Shown: in pieces, positions 1-7,541 of the stretch
Position numbering within the stretch: position 1 is the first letter of the stretch
Layout of the letters: each line of letters begins with the position of its first letter
Assembly: GCA_017939795.1 (NCBI GenBank)
Contig: JAGBAA010000111.1
Coordinates: forward strand, 1-37,582
Direction of reading: 5' to 3'
DNA from: Thermoguttaceae bacterium
Lineage (GTDB): Bacteria; Planctomycetota; Planctomycetia; Pirellulales; Thermoguttaceae
DNA: 37,582 nt
Program-made: the position numbers and the translations under genes
Notes under the pieces: model-generated
What the model saw: only the letters and a program-made list of their open reading frames with translations
The model's database searches: none
Told to the model about the DNA's origin: nothing

Positions 1-2
1 AG

Positions 3-150
3 CTCAACCTCAGAAACATACAAAAGATCAAAAAGTTCTTGAAGAGGGAGTCTGAGGGAGAAACAACTTTCAAGATGTTTCTCCCTCACGAGCGTCACGA
101 CATGACGGGCAGCCAGACGGCTCTCGCAGAGTGCCGTCGTGCGTGGGACC
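3..150 (+). repeat. Dispersed hairpin repeat, family I, copy 1
   Basis: First of two near-identical direct copies, with a period of 162 bp. It contains a perfect 12-bp stem, GAGGGAGAAACA (54-65) with TGTTTCTCCCTC (76-87), around a 10-nt loop. A second smaller hairpin follows, GACGGC (116-121) with GCCGTC (133-138), whose stem continues as CTC/GAG after a T-T mismatch. Related copies lie at 165-320, 11390-11490 (opposite strand) and 20247-20437. There is no ORF with coding character, so it reads as a noncoding, MITE- or REP-like intergenic element. Confidence 0.8.
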
Positions 151-164
151 TTCAGCCGAAGGAT

Positions 165-320
165 CTCAACCTCAGAAACACATCAAAACATCAAAAAGTT
201 CTTGAAGAGGGAGTCTGAGGGAGAAACAACTTTCAAGATGTTTCTCCCTCACGAGCGTCACGACATGACGGGCAGCCGGACGGCTCTCGAAGAGTGCCGT
301 CGCGCGTGGGACCGCTTGCG
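165..320 (+). repeat. Dispersed hairpin repeat, family I, copy 2
   Basis: Direct repeat of 3-150. The main stem is at 217-228 and 239-250, with sequence identical to copy 1. The second hairpin is GACGGC (279-284) with GCCGTC (296-301). The tail (GCGCGTGGGACCGCTTGCGCC, split here as GCGCGTGGGACC then GCTTGCGCC) recurs at the end of the copy at 20247-20437. This shows that the repeated unit extends well beyond the hairpins. Confidence 0.8.
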
Positions 321-321
321 C

Positions 322-457
322 CAAAAATCTCAACCACAAAGAGTACAGAAGATCCGCTTTTCCGTGAAATTCGTGTCAGGGCACGCTCTCATTCCCTCAA
401 TCTTTCCCTTTCAGTGTGTTTCTGTGTCTCTTCTGTGCCTTCCGCGGTAAAATGAAA
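322..457 (-). repeat. Dispersed intergenic repeat, family II (minus orientation)
   Basis: Read on the minus strand, this segment begins ATTTTACCGCGG, continues with CACAGAAGAGACACAG and AACACACTGAAA, and later has CCTGACACGAATTTCACGGAA. The same order of motifs is seen on the plus strand at 33508-33600, and the first part at 13791-13835. It is therefore a dispersed repeat and not a gene, although a 103-codon open frame runs through it. The rest of the gap to 580 shows no gene. The motif GGTAAAATGAAA at 446-457 recurs in the 16710-16957 inverted repeat. Confidence 0.7.
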
Positions 458-580
458 GGAAAGAGAATGGAACGGCAGGAGAGTTTCCCAAATTTCGGAT
501 TTTTCCTGAATATCCGTCTTGAATATTTTTCGATTTTCGGTTAAACTCCCTTCCAGTACGCAAAATACCGTCAATGCGTC

Positions 581-2974
581 ATGGAAAGTACGTCCCGAAT
601 GCCGGGTGAGAGACCGGTCAAGAACATCATGAACTTCTGGAAAATCGTCAAATCCTCCTTTCAGTACCGCTGGAACATTTTTTTCTGCATCATTACGGCT
701 CTCGGAGTCGGCGTGCTGTGGGGGACGAACCTGAGTGCCGTATTCCCTTTCATGCAGATCACGTTCAAGGGCCAGACCATGCAGGAATGGGCGGCGGACT
801 GCGTAAAGGAAAGCGAACTCCAGATCCAGGCTCTTGAGACACGCCGTGCGGTACTTCTGACGAACGCTCCGACTCCGGCTGAAACTTCGGCTCCGGATGA
901 AACTTCGGCTCCGGCTGAAACTCCAACTCCGGCTGAAACTCCGACTCCGGCTGAAACTCCGACTCCGGCTGAAACTCCGACTCCGGCTGAAACTCCGACT
1001 CCGGCTGAAACTCCGACTCCGGCTGAAACTTCGACTCCGGATGAAACTTCGGCTCCGGCTGAAACTCCGACTCCGGCTGAAACTCCGACTCCGGCTGAAA
1101 CTCCGACTCCAGCTGAAACTCCGACTCCGGCTGAAACTTCGACTCCGGCTGAAACTCCGACTCCGGCTGAAACTCCGACTCCGGAAAGTGCGCCGACACT
1201 TCCGGAAATGTCCTCTGCGGAAGAAGTCCAGGAACTTCCGGAAGACGTTCAGGCACTGACGGACATTGCGCTCATTGACCATAAACTCCAGATCGAACGG
1301 GCAACACACGGCGGATACGTGAAGCTGAAAGAGATCATCGACGCATGGCTTCCGACGACGCCGTTTTCGACGATCGTGCTTCTTTTGGCAGCACTCCTTG
1401 CGATGACGGTCCTGAAGACGGCTTTCCTGATCGCGAACTCAGTCCTGGTCTCCCGGATCGCCAACCTGACCATTCTGAATATTCGAAACCGCCTTTTCGA
1501 TAAATGCCTGGCTCTTGAATTTGCCCGGTACACTCAGGACGGCAGCGCGGTACTGATGAGCCGGATCACGAACGACGTCGGCGGCATCGGCGGCGGTCTG
1601 GCAGACGTCTACGGCAAAATGATCCGTGAACCGCTCAAAATGTTCGTCTGCATGGGAATCGCGATCTGGATCAACTGGCAGCTGTTCGTCGTGACCATCC
1701 TGATTTTGCCGCTCATTGCGTGGGCGATCCAGAAACTTGCGCGGAAGATCCGGCAAACGAGCCGACAGATCATGAAGGAAGTCGCGAAACTCTTCGAAAC
1801 GCTTCAGGAAACGTTTTTCGGCATTAAGATCGTGAAGTGCTTCACGCTCGAAGAGCACGTCCGGGAACGCTTCTTTTCTCAAGGACGCACGATCTACGGA
1901 AAGGCGCTGAAAGTCTCCTTTCTCGACGCATTGGCAAAAGGTCTGGTCGAGTGTTCCGGGATCCTGCTCGTTTCCATCGCACTTCTGGTCGGCGCGTGGC
2001 TGGTCCTGACCGGGAACACGACACTCTTCGGTTTCCCAATGTCCGAGCGTCCCCTTTCGATCGAATGGCTCGTCATGTTCTACGTCGCCCTGCTTGGAGC
2101 GGCGGACCCTGCACGCAAACTCAGCGACATCTTCACGTCGATCCAGAACGCCATCGCCGTCGCGGACCGAGTTTACGAGCTGATCGATACTCCCGTGAAG
2201 GTCGCCGATCCGGAAAACCCGGTTTCTCTCGACGGAAATTCCATGGACCTTGAATTCCGAAACGTGGATTTCGACTACACGCCGGACCGACCGGTGCTCC
2301 GCGGTGTGAACCTCACGATCCCGCACGGAAAGACTGTCGCGATCGTCGGCGCGAACGGCTGCGGAAAAAGCACGCTCCTGAATCTCATTCCGCGTCTGGC
2401 CGACCCGACTTCCGGAGAAGTGCTTCTCGGCGGCGTTTCTCTTCGGGACATGACACAGAAAGACCTTCACTCCCGGCTCGGACTCGTTTCACAGGACGCG
2501 ATCCTCTTCGACGATACGATTTACGAAAACATCCGGTTCGGCCGATTTGACGCGACGAAAGAGGAAGTCATTGCGGCGGCAAAACTCGCGAATGCACATG
2601 AATTCATCGAGAATACTCTCCCGCAGGGCTACGAGACCCCGATCGGACCGCTCGGCAACCTGCTTTCCGGAGGCCAGCGGCAGCGCATCGCACTGGCCCG
2701 CGTTATTCTCCGCGATCCGAAGATCCTCCTGCTGGATGAAGCCACCAGCCAGATCGACCTGGAAAGTGAACGTTCCATTCAGGAATCTCTTTCCATTTTC
2801 CACCAAAACCGAACCGTCGTCATCGTGACGCACCGCCTCGGGATCCTCGCACTCGCAGACGAGATCGTCGTGATGGAAAACGGCAGGATCATTGATCAGG
2901 GGACCCATGAAGAACTCATGGACCGATGCGGATTTTACCGGAATCTTTACCAGGATCAGCCCGCTGGCGTCTGA
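581..2974 (+). CDS. ABC exporter, fused permease-ATPase, with periplasmic ETPTPA repeat
   Basis: This is a half-transporter of the MsbA/type IV exporter kind: an N-terminal membrane domain followed by one nucleotide-binding domain, expected to work as a homodimer in the inner membrane. The ATPase signatures are complete: Walker A GANGCGKST near residue 590, signature LSGGQRQR near 695, Walker B ILLLDEAT near 715 and switch His in VTHR at 751. TM1 lies at about 32-56. It is followed by a loop of roughly 180 residues that contains about 17 copies of a hexapeptide (consensus ETPTPA), and then by TM2 at about 255-285. An in-frame ATG at 629 (MNFWKIV) could be the true start, since neither start has a strong ribosome-binding site. 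The prenyltransferase gene starts 25 nt downstream, suggesting co-transcription. The substrate cannot be told; lipid or polysaccharide-precursor export would fit the family. Confidence 0.93.
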   Translation: MESTSRMPGERPVKNIMNFWKIVKSSFQYRWNIFFCIITALGVGVLWGTNLSAVFPFMQITFKGQTMQEWAADCVKESELQIQALETRRAVLLTNAPTPAETSAPDETSAPAETPTPAETPTPAETPTPAETPTPAETPTPAETPTPAETSTPDETSAPAETPTPAETPTPAETPTPAETPTPAETSTPAETPTPAETPTPESAPTLPEMSSAEEVQELPEDVQALTDIALIDHKLQIERATHGGYVKLKEIIDAWLPTTPFSTIVLLLAALLAMTVLKTAFLIANSVLVSRIANLTILNIRNRLFDKCLALEFARYTQDGSAVLMSRITNDVGGIGGGLADVYGKMIREPLKMFVCMGIAIWINWQLFVVTILILPLIAWAIQKLARKIRQTSRQIMKEVAKLFETLQETFFGIKIVKCFTLEEHVRERFFSQGRTIYGKALKVSFLDALAKGLVECSGILLVSIALLVGAWLVLTGNTTLFGFPMSERPLSIEWLVMFYVALLGAADPARKLSDIFTSIQNAIAVADRVYELIDTPVKVADPENPVSLDGNSMDLEFRNVDFDYTPDRPVLRGVNLTIPHGKTVAIVGANGCGKSTLLNLIPRLADPTSGEVLLGGVSLRDMTQKDLHSRLGLVSQDAILFDDTIYENIRFGRFDATKEEVIAAAKLANAHEFIENTLPQGYETPIGPLGNLLSGGQRQRIALARVILRDPKILLLDEATSQIDLESERSIQESLSIFHQNRTVVIVTHRLGILALADEIVVMENGRIIDQGTHEELMDRCGFYRNLYQDQPAGV
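866..1184 (+). repeat. 18-bp tandem array inside the ABC exporter gene
   Basis: About 17 head-to-tail 18-bp units with consensus CTCCGACTCCGGCTGAAA (any phase). They encode ETPTPA, with variants ETSAPA, ETSTPD and ETSAPD. Most units are identical at the DNA level, and the variants are interspersed in a higher-order pattern (TSAPDETSAPA near the start and TSTPDETSAPA in the middle). This points to recent unit gain or loss by slippage or recombination. The array keeps open frames on both strands, which creates long spurious Arg/Ser- and Leu/Lys-rich frames. Confidence 0.95.
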
Positions 2975-2999
2975 CTCATTCATTAAGGCAGGAGAGATC

Positions 3000-3932
3000 A
3001 TGAACCCGAAAACCGTGACCCATTCACCGCTTACTCCCCGGCTGATGCTTCAGCTTGCTGCACCGCATACATGGCCGGCGTCGGTGATTCCAGTCCTTTT
3101 TTCTGCGGTGCTCGTGATCCATCAGACGCAGAGTGTCGATCCGCGTCTCCTTTTCATCCTCCTTGCCGTCACGGTCCTGATGCAGTCGGCAGTCAACACG
3201 CTGAATGACTATTTCGATTTCGTCAAAGGGGCCGACACCTGCGAGAATCAGGTCGATCCGACGGATGCCGTCCTCGTTTTTAACCGGATCCGTCCCATTT
3301 CCGTCCTCGTTTTCTTCGCGTTCCTGATGCTCACCGCGTTTGCACTCGGATGCTTCGTCATTCTGCACGCCGGCTGGATCCCTCTGGCGATCGGCGGCAT
3401 CGGTGCGGCCGTCATTTACCTCTACAGCGGAGGGAAACTCCCAATTTCGTATCTCCCGCTCGGTGAACTCACCAGCGGTTTCGTCATGGGAGGTCTGATC
3501 CCGCTGGCCTGTGTGCAGGTCCTGACGCTCCGGTTTTCATGGGAACCGCTTCTTTTGGCCGTCCCGCTGATCTTCGGCATTGCTCTCATCATGTTCACGA
3601 ACAATACGTGCGATATCGAGAAAGACCGCGACGCACATCGGCACACGATGTCTGCGCTTCTGGGAAGACCCGCAGCAAGAACCGTCTACCAACTGACCGT
3701 TCTGCTTTGGATCGGAAGCATTTTTGCCCTCACGTTCCTTTACTTTTCCGCAGGCTGGATCATCCTGCCGTTCCTGCTTCTTTCTGCATGGCCGATCCTG
3801 CGTGCACTGTTCGCTAACCCGCTCGTGCTTGACACACGGATCGCAGCCATGAGCCAGATCCTCACGCTCAACATTCTCCTGAACTCCTTCTATTCCATGG
3901 CCATTCTCTGCGATCTCTGCCTCCGGACCTGA
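3000..3932 (+). CDS. menA: UbiA-family prenyltransferase, MenA-like
   Basis: A 310-residue integral membrane protein with about eight or nine hydrophobic segments, the usual length for MenA. Both Asp-rich Mg-prenyl-diphosphate motifs are present: NDYFDFVKGAD near residues 66-76, and NNTCDIEKDRDAHRHT near 199-214. The second motif resembles MenA (NNxRDIxxD...KxTLxxxLG) more than UbiA. The family transfers a polyprenyl chain to an aromatic ring, here probably 1,4-dihydroxy-2-naphthoate in menaquinone synthesis. The ATG at 3000 is chosen because GGAG lies 5 nt upstream (2991-2994); the open frame continues 36 codons further 5' into the ABC gene, but without a ribosome site. No other men genes are visible, so the exact acceptor is inferred. 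Confidence 0.85.
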   Translation: MNPKTVTHSPLTPRLMLQLAAPHTWPASVIPVLFSAVLVIHQTQSVDPRLLFILLAVTVLMQSAVNTLNDYFDFVKGADTCENQVDPTDAVLVFNRIRPISVLVFFAFLMLTAFALGCFVILHAGWIPLAIGGIGAAVIYLYSGGKLPISYLPLGELTSGFVMGGLIPLACVQVLTLRFSWEPLLLAVPLIFGIALIMFTNNTCDIEKDRDAHRHTMSALLGRPAARTVYQLTVLLWIGSIFALTFLYFSAGWIILPFLLLSAWPILRALFANPLVLDTRIAAMSQILTLNILLNSFYSMAILCDLCLRT

Positions 3933-3977
3933 ACCCCGGCATCCAGAAAACAGTCTCATACGGAAAAGCCGTGAATG

Positions 3978-4165
3978 TGCAAAAAATCACAAAAATGAAT
4001 TTTTAAAATCGTTTCGTAAATTTGGTTTCTTTGCGTGTTTTTCGTGTTCCCCCAAGTTTCCCCGTGAGCTTTCTGTGTTTTCAGCGGCGGAATTGGTACT
4101 TTGTTCCGAATGAACCTTAAAATCAGTCTCTGTTTCTTCTGTGCTCCATGCGTTTTAGTATCCAC
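3978..4165. repeat. Intergenic family II-like repeat block
   Basis: The gap 3933-4302 has no gene. 3984-4046 (AATCACAAAAATGAATTT ... AAATTTGGTTTCTTT ... GTGTTTTTCGTGTT) matches the palindromic part of the repeat at 33598-33668. 4058-4106 (CCCCGTGAGCTTTCTGTG ... CGGCGGAATTGGTACTTTG) matches 13864-13925. 4126-4157 (TCTCTGTTTCTTCTGTGCTCC) resembles a minus-strand copy of the CACAGAAGA core. The block is thus a mosaic of pieces shared with other intergenic regions. Confidence 0.6.
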
Positions 4166-4302
4166 AAAATCAGAAAAACCGAAAATTTCAGAATATCCGA
4201 CATAATCCTCAAGGTTTGTCTATTTTAATCCGATACTCCTAAACACATCGCATTAGCGAAACAGAATATTTGAGTTCAGGCTCAATTTTAAAGGAGTCCA
4301 TC

Positions 4303-7254
4303 ATGAAGCAGCTCATGAGCTTCCGATCCGAAAATTTGAATTTACGCAGAGGATCCATGAAAATTTCGCAGATCTCAGAACGTTTCCGACGTTCGCGAGT
4401 CGGTATTTTAGGCAGCCTGGCAATTTTTGCGCTGGGTATCCTGCCGATTTTTTGTTCGTGCCAGAGTCCGTGCAGACCGTGCGGGCCGAGTACCGTCAGC
4501 ATGGCTTCGACGCCATGTACGGTCCAGATTCCGTGTCTGGCTCGAAAAACGTGCGTGTCGGCGGAATGCCGTCCGTGCGGATCGCCGCTTTGCACGAACT
4601 GTGCTCCGGATCCATGCCGTCCAGCCTTCTGCGGACTTTCACCGCTTCCGCTGCCGGTCCCATGTCTGCGTTTCTATTCGCTCCGCGAGCTTTTCCCGTG
4701 CCTGCCGACGCTTCAGCGTGTGAAATGCCGTCAAATCTGCGGTCCATGCCGTCCGGCATGTGAGCCGACCTGTGCTCCGGCTCGTCCGGCGTGTGGACCG
4801 ACCTGCGCTCCGGCTCGTCCGGCGTGTGGACCGACCTGCGCTCCGGCTCGTCCGGCATGTGGACCGACCTGCGCTCCGGCTCGTCCGGCATGTGGACCGA
4901 CCTGCGCTCCGGCTCGTCCGGCGTGTGTTTCGGCGGAGTGCCAGCCGTGCGGATCGCCGCTTTGCACGAACTGTGCTCCGGATCCATGCCGTCCAGCCTT
5001 CTGTGGACTTTCACTGCTTCCACTGCCGGCACCATGTCTGCGTTTCTATTCGCTCCGCGAGCTTTTCCCGTGCCTGCCGACGCTTCAGCGCATCAAGTGC
5101 CGTTCTGCGTGTGAACCGACCTGCGGTCCATGCCGTCCAGTGTGCCATGCGAAAAATCGTCCGTCATGCAAACCCGCGCGTCAGCTTCGCAGCCGTCCGG
5201 TATGCCAGCCCCTCTGCGGGTCCGTGCAGACGTGCACCTCGTGCGGACAGACTCACACTGCCGAAGGCGTTCCGGTCATTCCCGGCACCGTGCATCCCGC
5301 TCCTCAGGCAGCGCGGGCTCCGGAAGTTCTGAACGACGAATTCCCAGACGTGCGCACGGACATTCCGGAAGCATCTGCAGGATCAGCGGTCCCGAATGAA
5401 GAAGATCTGGATGTTTTCCCGGAAGTAACGTCTCTGCCGAAAGAGAAAAAGCAGGCGGACGCTCCGAACACCGCGGTTCAGGAACCGGAAATTCAGGAAC
5501 CGGAAATTCAGGAACCGGAAATGCCGCAGCCCGAAACTCTGGAACAGGAAGCCCCCAAAGCCGAACTCATTCCGGAAGAAGCACTCGAAGCCGCCGCACC
5601 GAAAAAAGTAAAGGAAACGCCGAAAGCTGCCGCGCCGAAAGACGCTGAAAAACCGGCACCTGCGGCTAAACAGAAAGCTGCACCTGCGGCTGATACTCCG
5701 AAAGACGCTCCGAAAGACGCTCCGGCAGACACTCCGAAAGACACACCGGCGGATGTTCAGAAAAAGGCTCCGCGCAAAACAGCAGAAGAAGTCCTTCTGG
5801 ATCCGGAACTGCTTCCGGCAGACAGTCTGAACGAAGTCCTTCCCGAAGTTCCGGAGAACGGAGCGAAAAATCCCACGCTCGACGATGAGTTCCTGGACGA
5901 GATGATCGATCTGGAAAATTCCCTGAAAGAAGCTCCGGAACCGAATGCGCTTCCCAATGCACTCCCGGATGCACTTCCGGATGCCGAGCCGGCAAAAGTT
6001 CCCGAAGCAGCTCCCGTTCAGAAACCGGCTGAAAAACCGGCTGAAAAACCGGCTGAAAAACCGGCTGAAAAAAAATCCGCAGACGAAGAACCGATGATCG
6101 ATATGCCGGAGCTTCAGATCCCGCTTTCCGGCCAGCAGCAGAAGATCAAACCGTTCCGCGTCACGATGATCTCGGCAGCCGCTCCGGCTCCGGTCCTTAA
6201 GGAAGTACAGGAACCCAGGACCGCCGTTTCGCCGGAAACGAAAGAAGCGGAACTTCGCCTCCAGGCTCTCAATGCTCCGGAAAAGCGTCCGAGTTTTGCC
6301 CAGCCTGCCGACGAGTACGTCATCGATTCAAAGGTCGGTGCGCAGAAAGTCAAGGTCAGCAGCAAAAACAAAGGACGGGTCGGAAATACGGAACTCAGCG
6401 GAAACTGGGAGATGGATTTTCAGGATCAGCGCGGAACGTTCATCTATTTCGATGACGGAACGGGCCGCGCGACGGTCCAGACCCCGGATCCGGTCTACAT
6501 TTACGCACCGCGTTTCCGGGCTGTCCGGCAGGTGGTCGATCTGAATGTTGACGAGCAGGTCATGAGCACCGGCGACCTCTTCACCCCGACTTCCGTGCAG
6601 ATCCAGGGACGAAACGCAGGAACGAACACGACGCTCCAGCAGGTCCAGGCCGGGACACAGGCGGGACGTGACGTCATGATCCAGACGAAAGGTTCCGATG
6701 GGACCCGTGAAATGGACGCTCAGATCGGCGCTCAGGCGTACAATCAGGAAGCCGTCATTGCACAGGAAAGCCGCACGATGGAAGGTCCGGTCGCGGCGGA
6801 AGGCAAGATCCGCGCAAACACGGTCGGCGGAATGGACATGGCGAGCACATGGACGATGAATGACCAGCTGCAGGTCTTCATCGACAAACAGAGCGCCAGC
6901 GCCTCGGTCATGAATCTTGCCGCTCCTTCCCTCTACACGGTGAAGGAAGGTGAGAACAAACACAGTGTCCGCATCTACAAAGTGGCTTCGAAGACCTCCG
7001 CGAAACCGGGTGAGACCGTCGATTTCGTGATCTACTTCGAAAACACGGGTTCCGCGCCGGTCGGAAACATCTCGCTGGTCGACAATCTGCCGACACGTCT
7101 GGAGATCGTGGAAGACTCCGCAGAAAGCAGCGTTGACGCCTCCTTCACCTACGAAGTCAACGGCGCGGGTTCGCAGACCCTCCGTTGGGAAGTTACCCAG
7201 CCGCTCTACCCGAAAGAAAAGGGCGCGGTGAAATTCCGGGCACTCGTAAGATAG
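4303..7254 (+). CDS. Large Cys-rich repeat protein with C-terminal DUF11 domain, OmcB-like architecture
   Basis: A 983-residue exported protein. The N-terminus carries a long basic leader, then a hydrophobic stretch (about 33-50) that ends in FCSCQ. Residues about 50-305 are extremely Cys/Pro-rich, with C-x2-C, CGSPLCTNC and five CAPARPAC units. Residues about 330-640 are acidic, Pro/Glu/Ala-rich low complexity (repeated QEPEI, PKDAP and EKPA units). The C-terminal part (about 650-983) is ordered, and its last 110 residues fit the DUF11/conserved-repeat fold (SAKPGETVDFVIYFENTGS, then VDNLPTRLE). Start at 4303 is set by AAGGAG at 4291-4296, 6 nt upstream. Cys-rich plus DUF11 recalls the chlamydial envelope protein OmcB, but this resemblance is architectural and homology across the Cys-rich part is not shown. 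A disulfide-cross-linked cell-wall or surface role is inferred. Confidence 0.85.
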   Translation: MKQLMSFRSENLNLRRGSMKISQISERFRRSRVGILGSLAIFALGILPIFCSCQSPCRPCGPSTVSMASTPCTVQIPCLARKTCVSAECRPCGSPLCTNCAPDPCRPAFCGLSPLPLPVPCLRFYSLRELFPCLPTLQRVKCRQICGPCRPACEPTCAPARPACGPTCAPARPACGPTCAPARPACGPTCAPARPACGPTCAPARPACVSAECQPCGSPLCTNCAPDPCRPAFCGLSLLPLPAPCLRFYSLRELFPCLPTLQRIKCRSACEPTCGPCRPVCHAKNRPSCKPARQLRSRPVCQPLCGSVQTCTSCGQTHTAEGVPVIPGTVHPAPQAARAPEVLNDEFPDVRTDIPEASAGSAVPNEEDLDVFPEVTSLPKEKKQADAPNTAVQEPEIQEPEIQEPEMPQPETLEQEAPKAELIPEEALEAAAPKKVKETPKAAAPKDAEKPAPAAKQKAAPAADTPKDAPKDAPADTPKDTPADVQKKAPRKTAEEVLLDPELLPADSLNEVLPEVPENGAKNPTLDDEFLDEMIDLENSLKEAPEPNALPNALPDALPDAEPAKVPEAAPVQKPAEKPAEKPAEKPAEKKSADEEPMIDMPELQIPLSGQQQKIKPFRVTMISAAAPAPVLKEVQEPRTAVSPETKEAELRLQALNAPEKRPSFAQPADEYVIDSKVGAQKVKVSSKNKGRVGNTELSGNWEMDFQDQRGTFIYFDDGTGRATVQTPDPVYIYAPRFRAVRQVVDLNVDEQVMSTGDLFTPTSVQIQGRNAGTNTTLQQVQAGTQAGRDVMIQTKGSDGTREMDAQIGAQAYNQEAVIAQESRTMEGPVAAEGKIRANTVGGMDMASTWTMNDQLQVFIDKQSASASVMNLAAPSLYTVKEGENKHSVRIYKVASKTSAKPGETVDFVIYFENTGSAPVGNISLVDNLPTRLEIVEDSAESSVDASFTYEVNGAGSQTLRWEVTQPLYPKEKGAVKFRALVR
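4552..5103 (+). repeat. Two 180-bp direct repeats in the Cys-rich gene
   Basis: 4552-4731 and 4924-5103 are nearly identical at the DNA level with a 372-bp offset, and each encodes about 60 residues from CVSAEC to LQRxKCR. Differences are few (for example CGSPLC is unchanged, while PLPVPC becomes PLPAPC). This points to a recent in-frame duplication spanning the tandem array that lies between the copies. Confidence 0.92.
4771..4926 (+). repeat. 33-bp tandem repeat encoding CAPARPACGPT
   Basis: There are four full units starting at 4771, 4804, 4837 and 4870. A fifth, starting at 4903, diverges after CAPARPAC. Each unit contributes two cysteines. The units differ only at wobble positions (GGCGTG/GGCATG and TGTGCT/TGCGCT), so the array has expanded recently. 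It sits exactly between the two 180-bp direct repeats. Confidence 0.93.
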
Positions 7255-7287
7255 CCGGTTTTCTTCACGGACTCCAAATTTTTTAGA

Positions 7288-7326
7288 AACGCACGGGATC
7301 CTTTTTCGGTCTCGTGCGTTTTTTTT
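7288..7326 (+). terminator. Intrinsic terminator of the Cys-rich gene
   Basis: AACGCACG (7288-7295) pairs with CGTGCGTT (7313-7320). The loop region contains CCTTTTTC, and a run of eight Ts ends at 7326. It lies 33 nt after the stop codon of the gene ending at 7254. Confidence 0.88.
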
Positions 7327-7450
7327 GAGGATACAGCGCAAATACGCATCGCACAAAAGACTTCCGGCTTACGATTTTGACGCTTTGAGCGATTTTGCAG
7401 AATGACAGCGTTTTTTTTCTGGTTTTTTATTCTTTTCTGGCAAAATTTAA

Positions 7451-7478
7451 TTGACGGCGAGAAATTTTGGTGTATTCT
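7451..7478 (+). promoter_or_regulatory. Candidate sigma-70-like promoter for the PEP-CTERM gene
   Basis: TTGACG at 7451-7456 and TATTCT at 7473-7478, separated by 16 bp in an AT-rich region, about 60 nt upstream of the ATG at 7542. An alternative -10, TATTAT, sits at 7481-7486. Assigned by consensus only. Confidence 0.45.
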
Positions 7479-7541
7479 TTTATTATACTTTGATATTTTG
7501 TGCATTTCCTTCCTTGAAATTTTTTCAAAGAGACTCCGATC

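Noticed and set aside
1..320. CRISPR array suggested by the direct repeats at the left edge
   Set aside because: There are only two copies of about 150 bp each, with the whole unit repeated, no spacer structure and no cas genes.
139..450. 103-codon plus-strand frame in the leftmost repeats
   Set aside because: It runs through two different dispersed repeat families, and its sequence is shared with other noncoding copies. It has no ribosome site and no coding signature.
389..1309. Long minus-strand frame rich in Arg-Ser-Phe repeats, and similar plus-strand Lys-Leu-Arg frame
   Set aside because: They are shadows of the 18-bp tandem array, which has no stop codon in most frames. The ABC exporter frame carries all the domain motifs.
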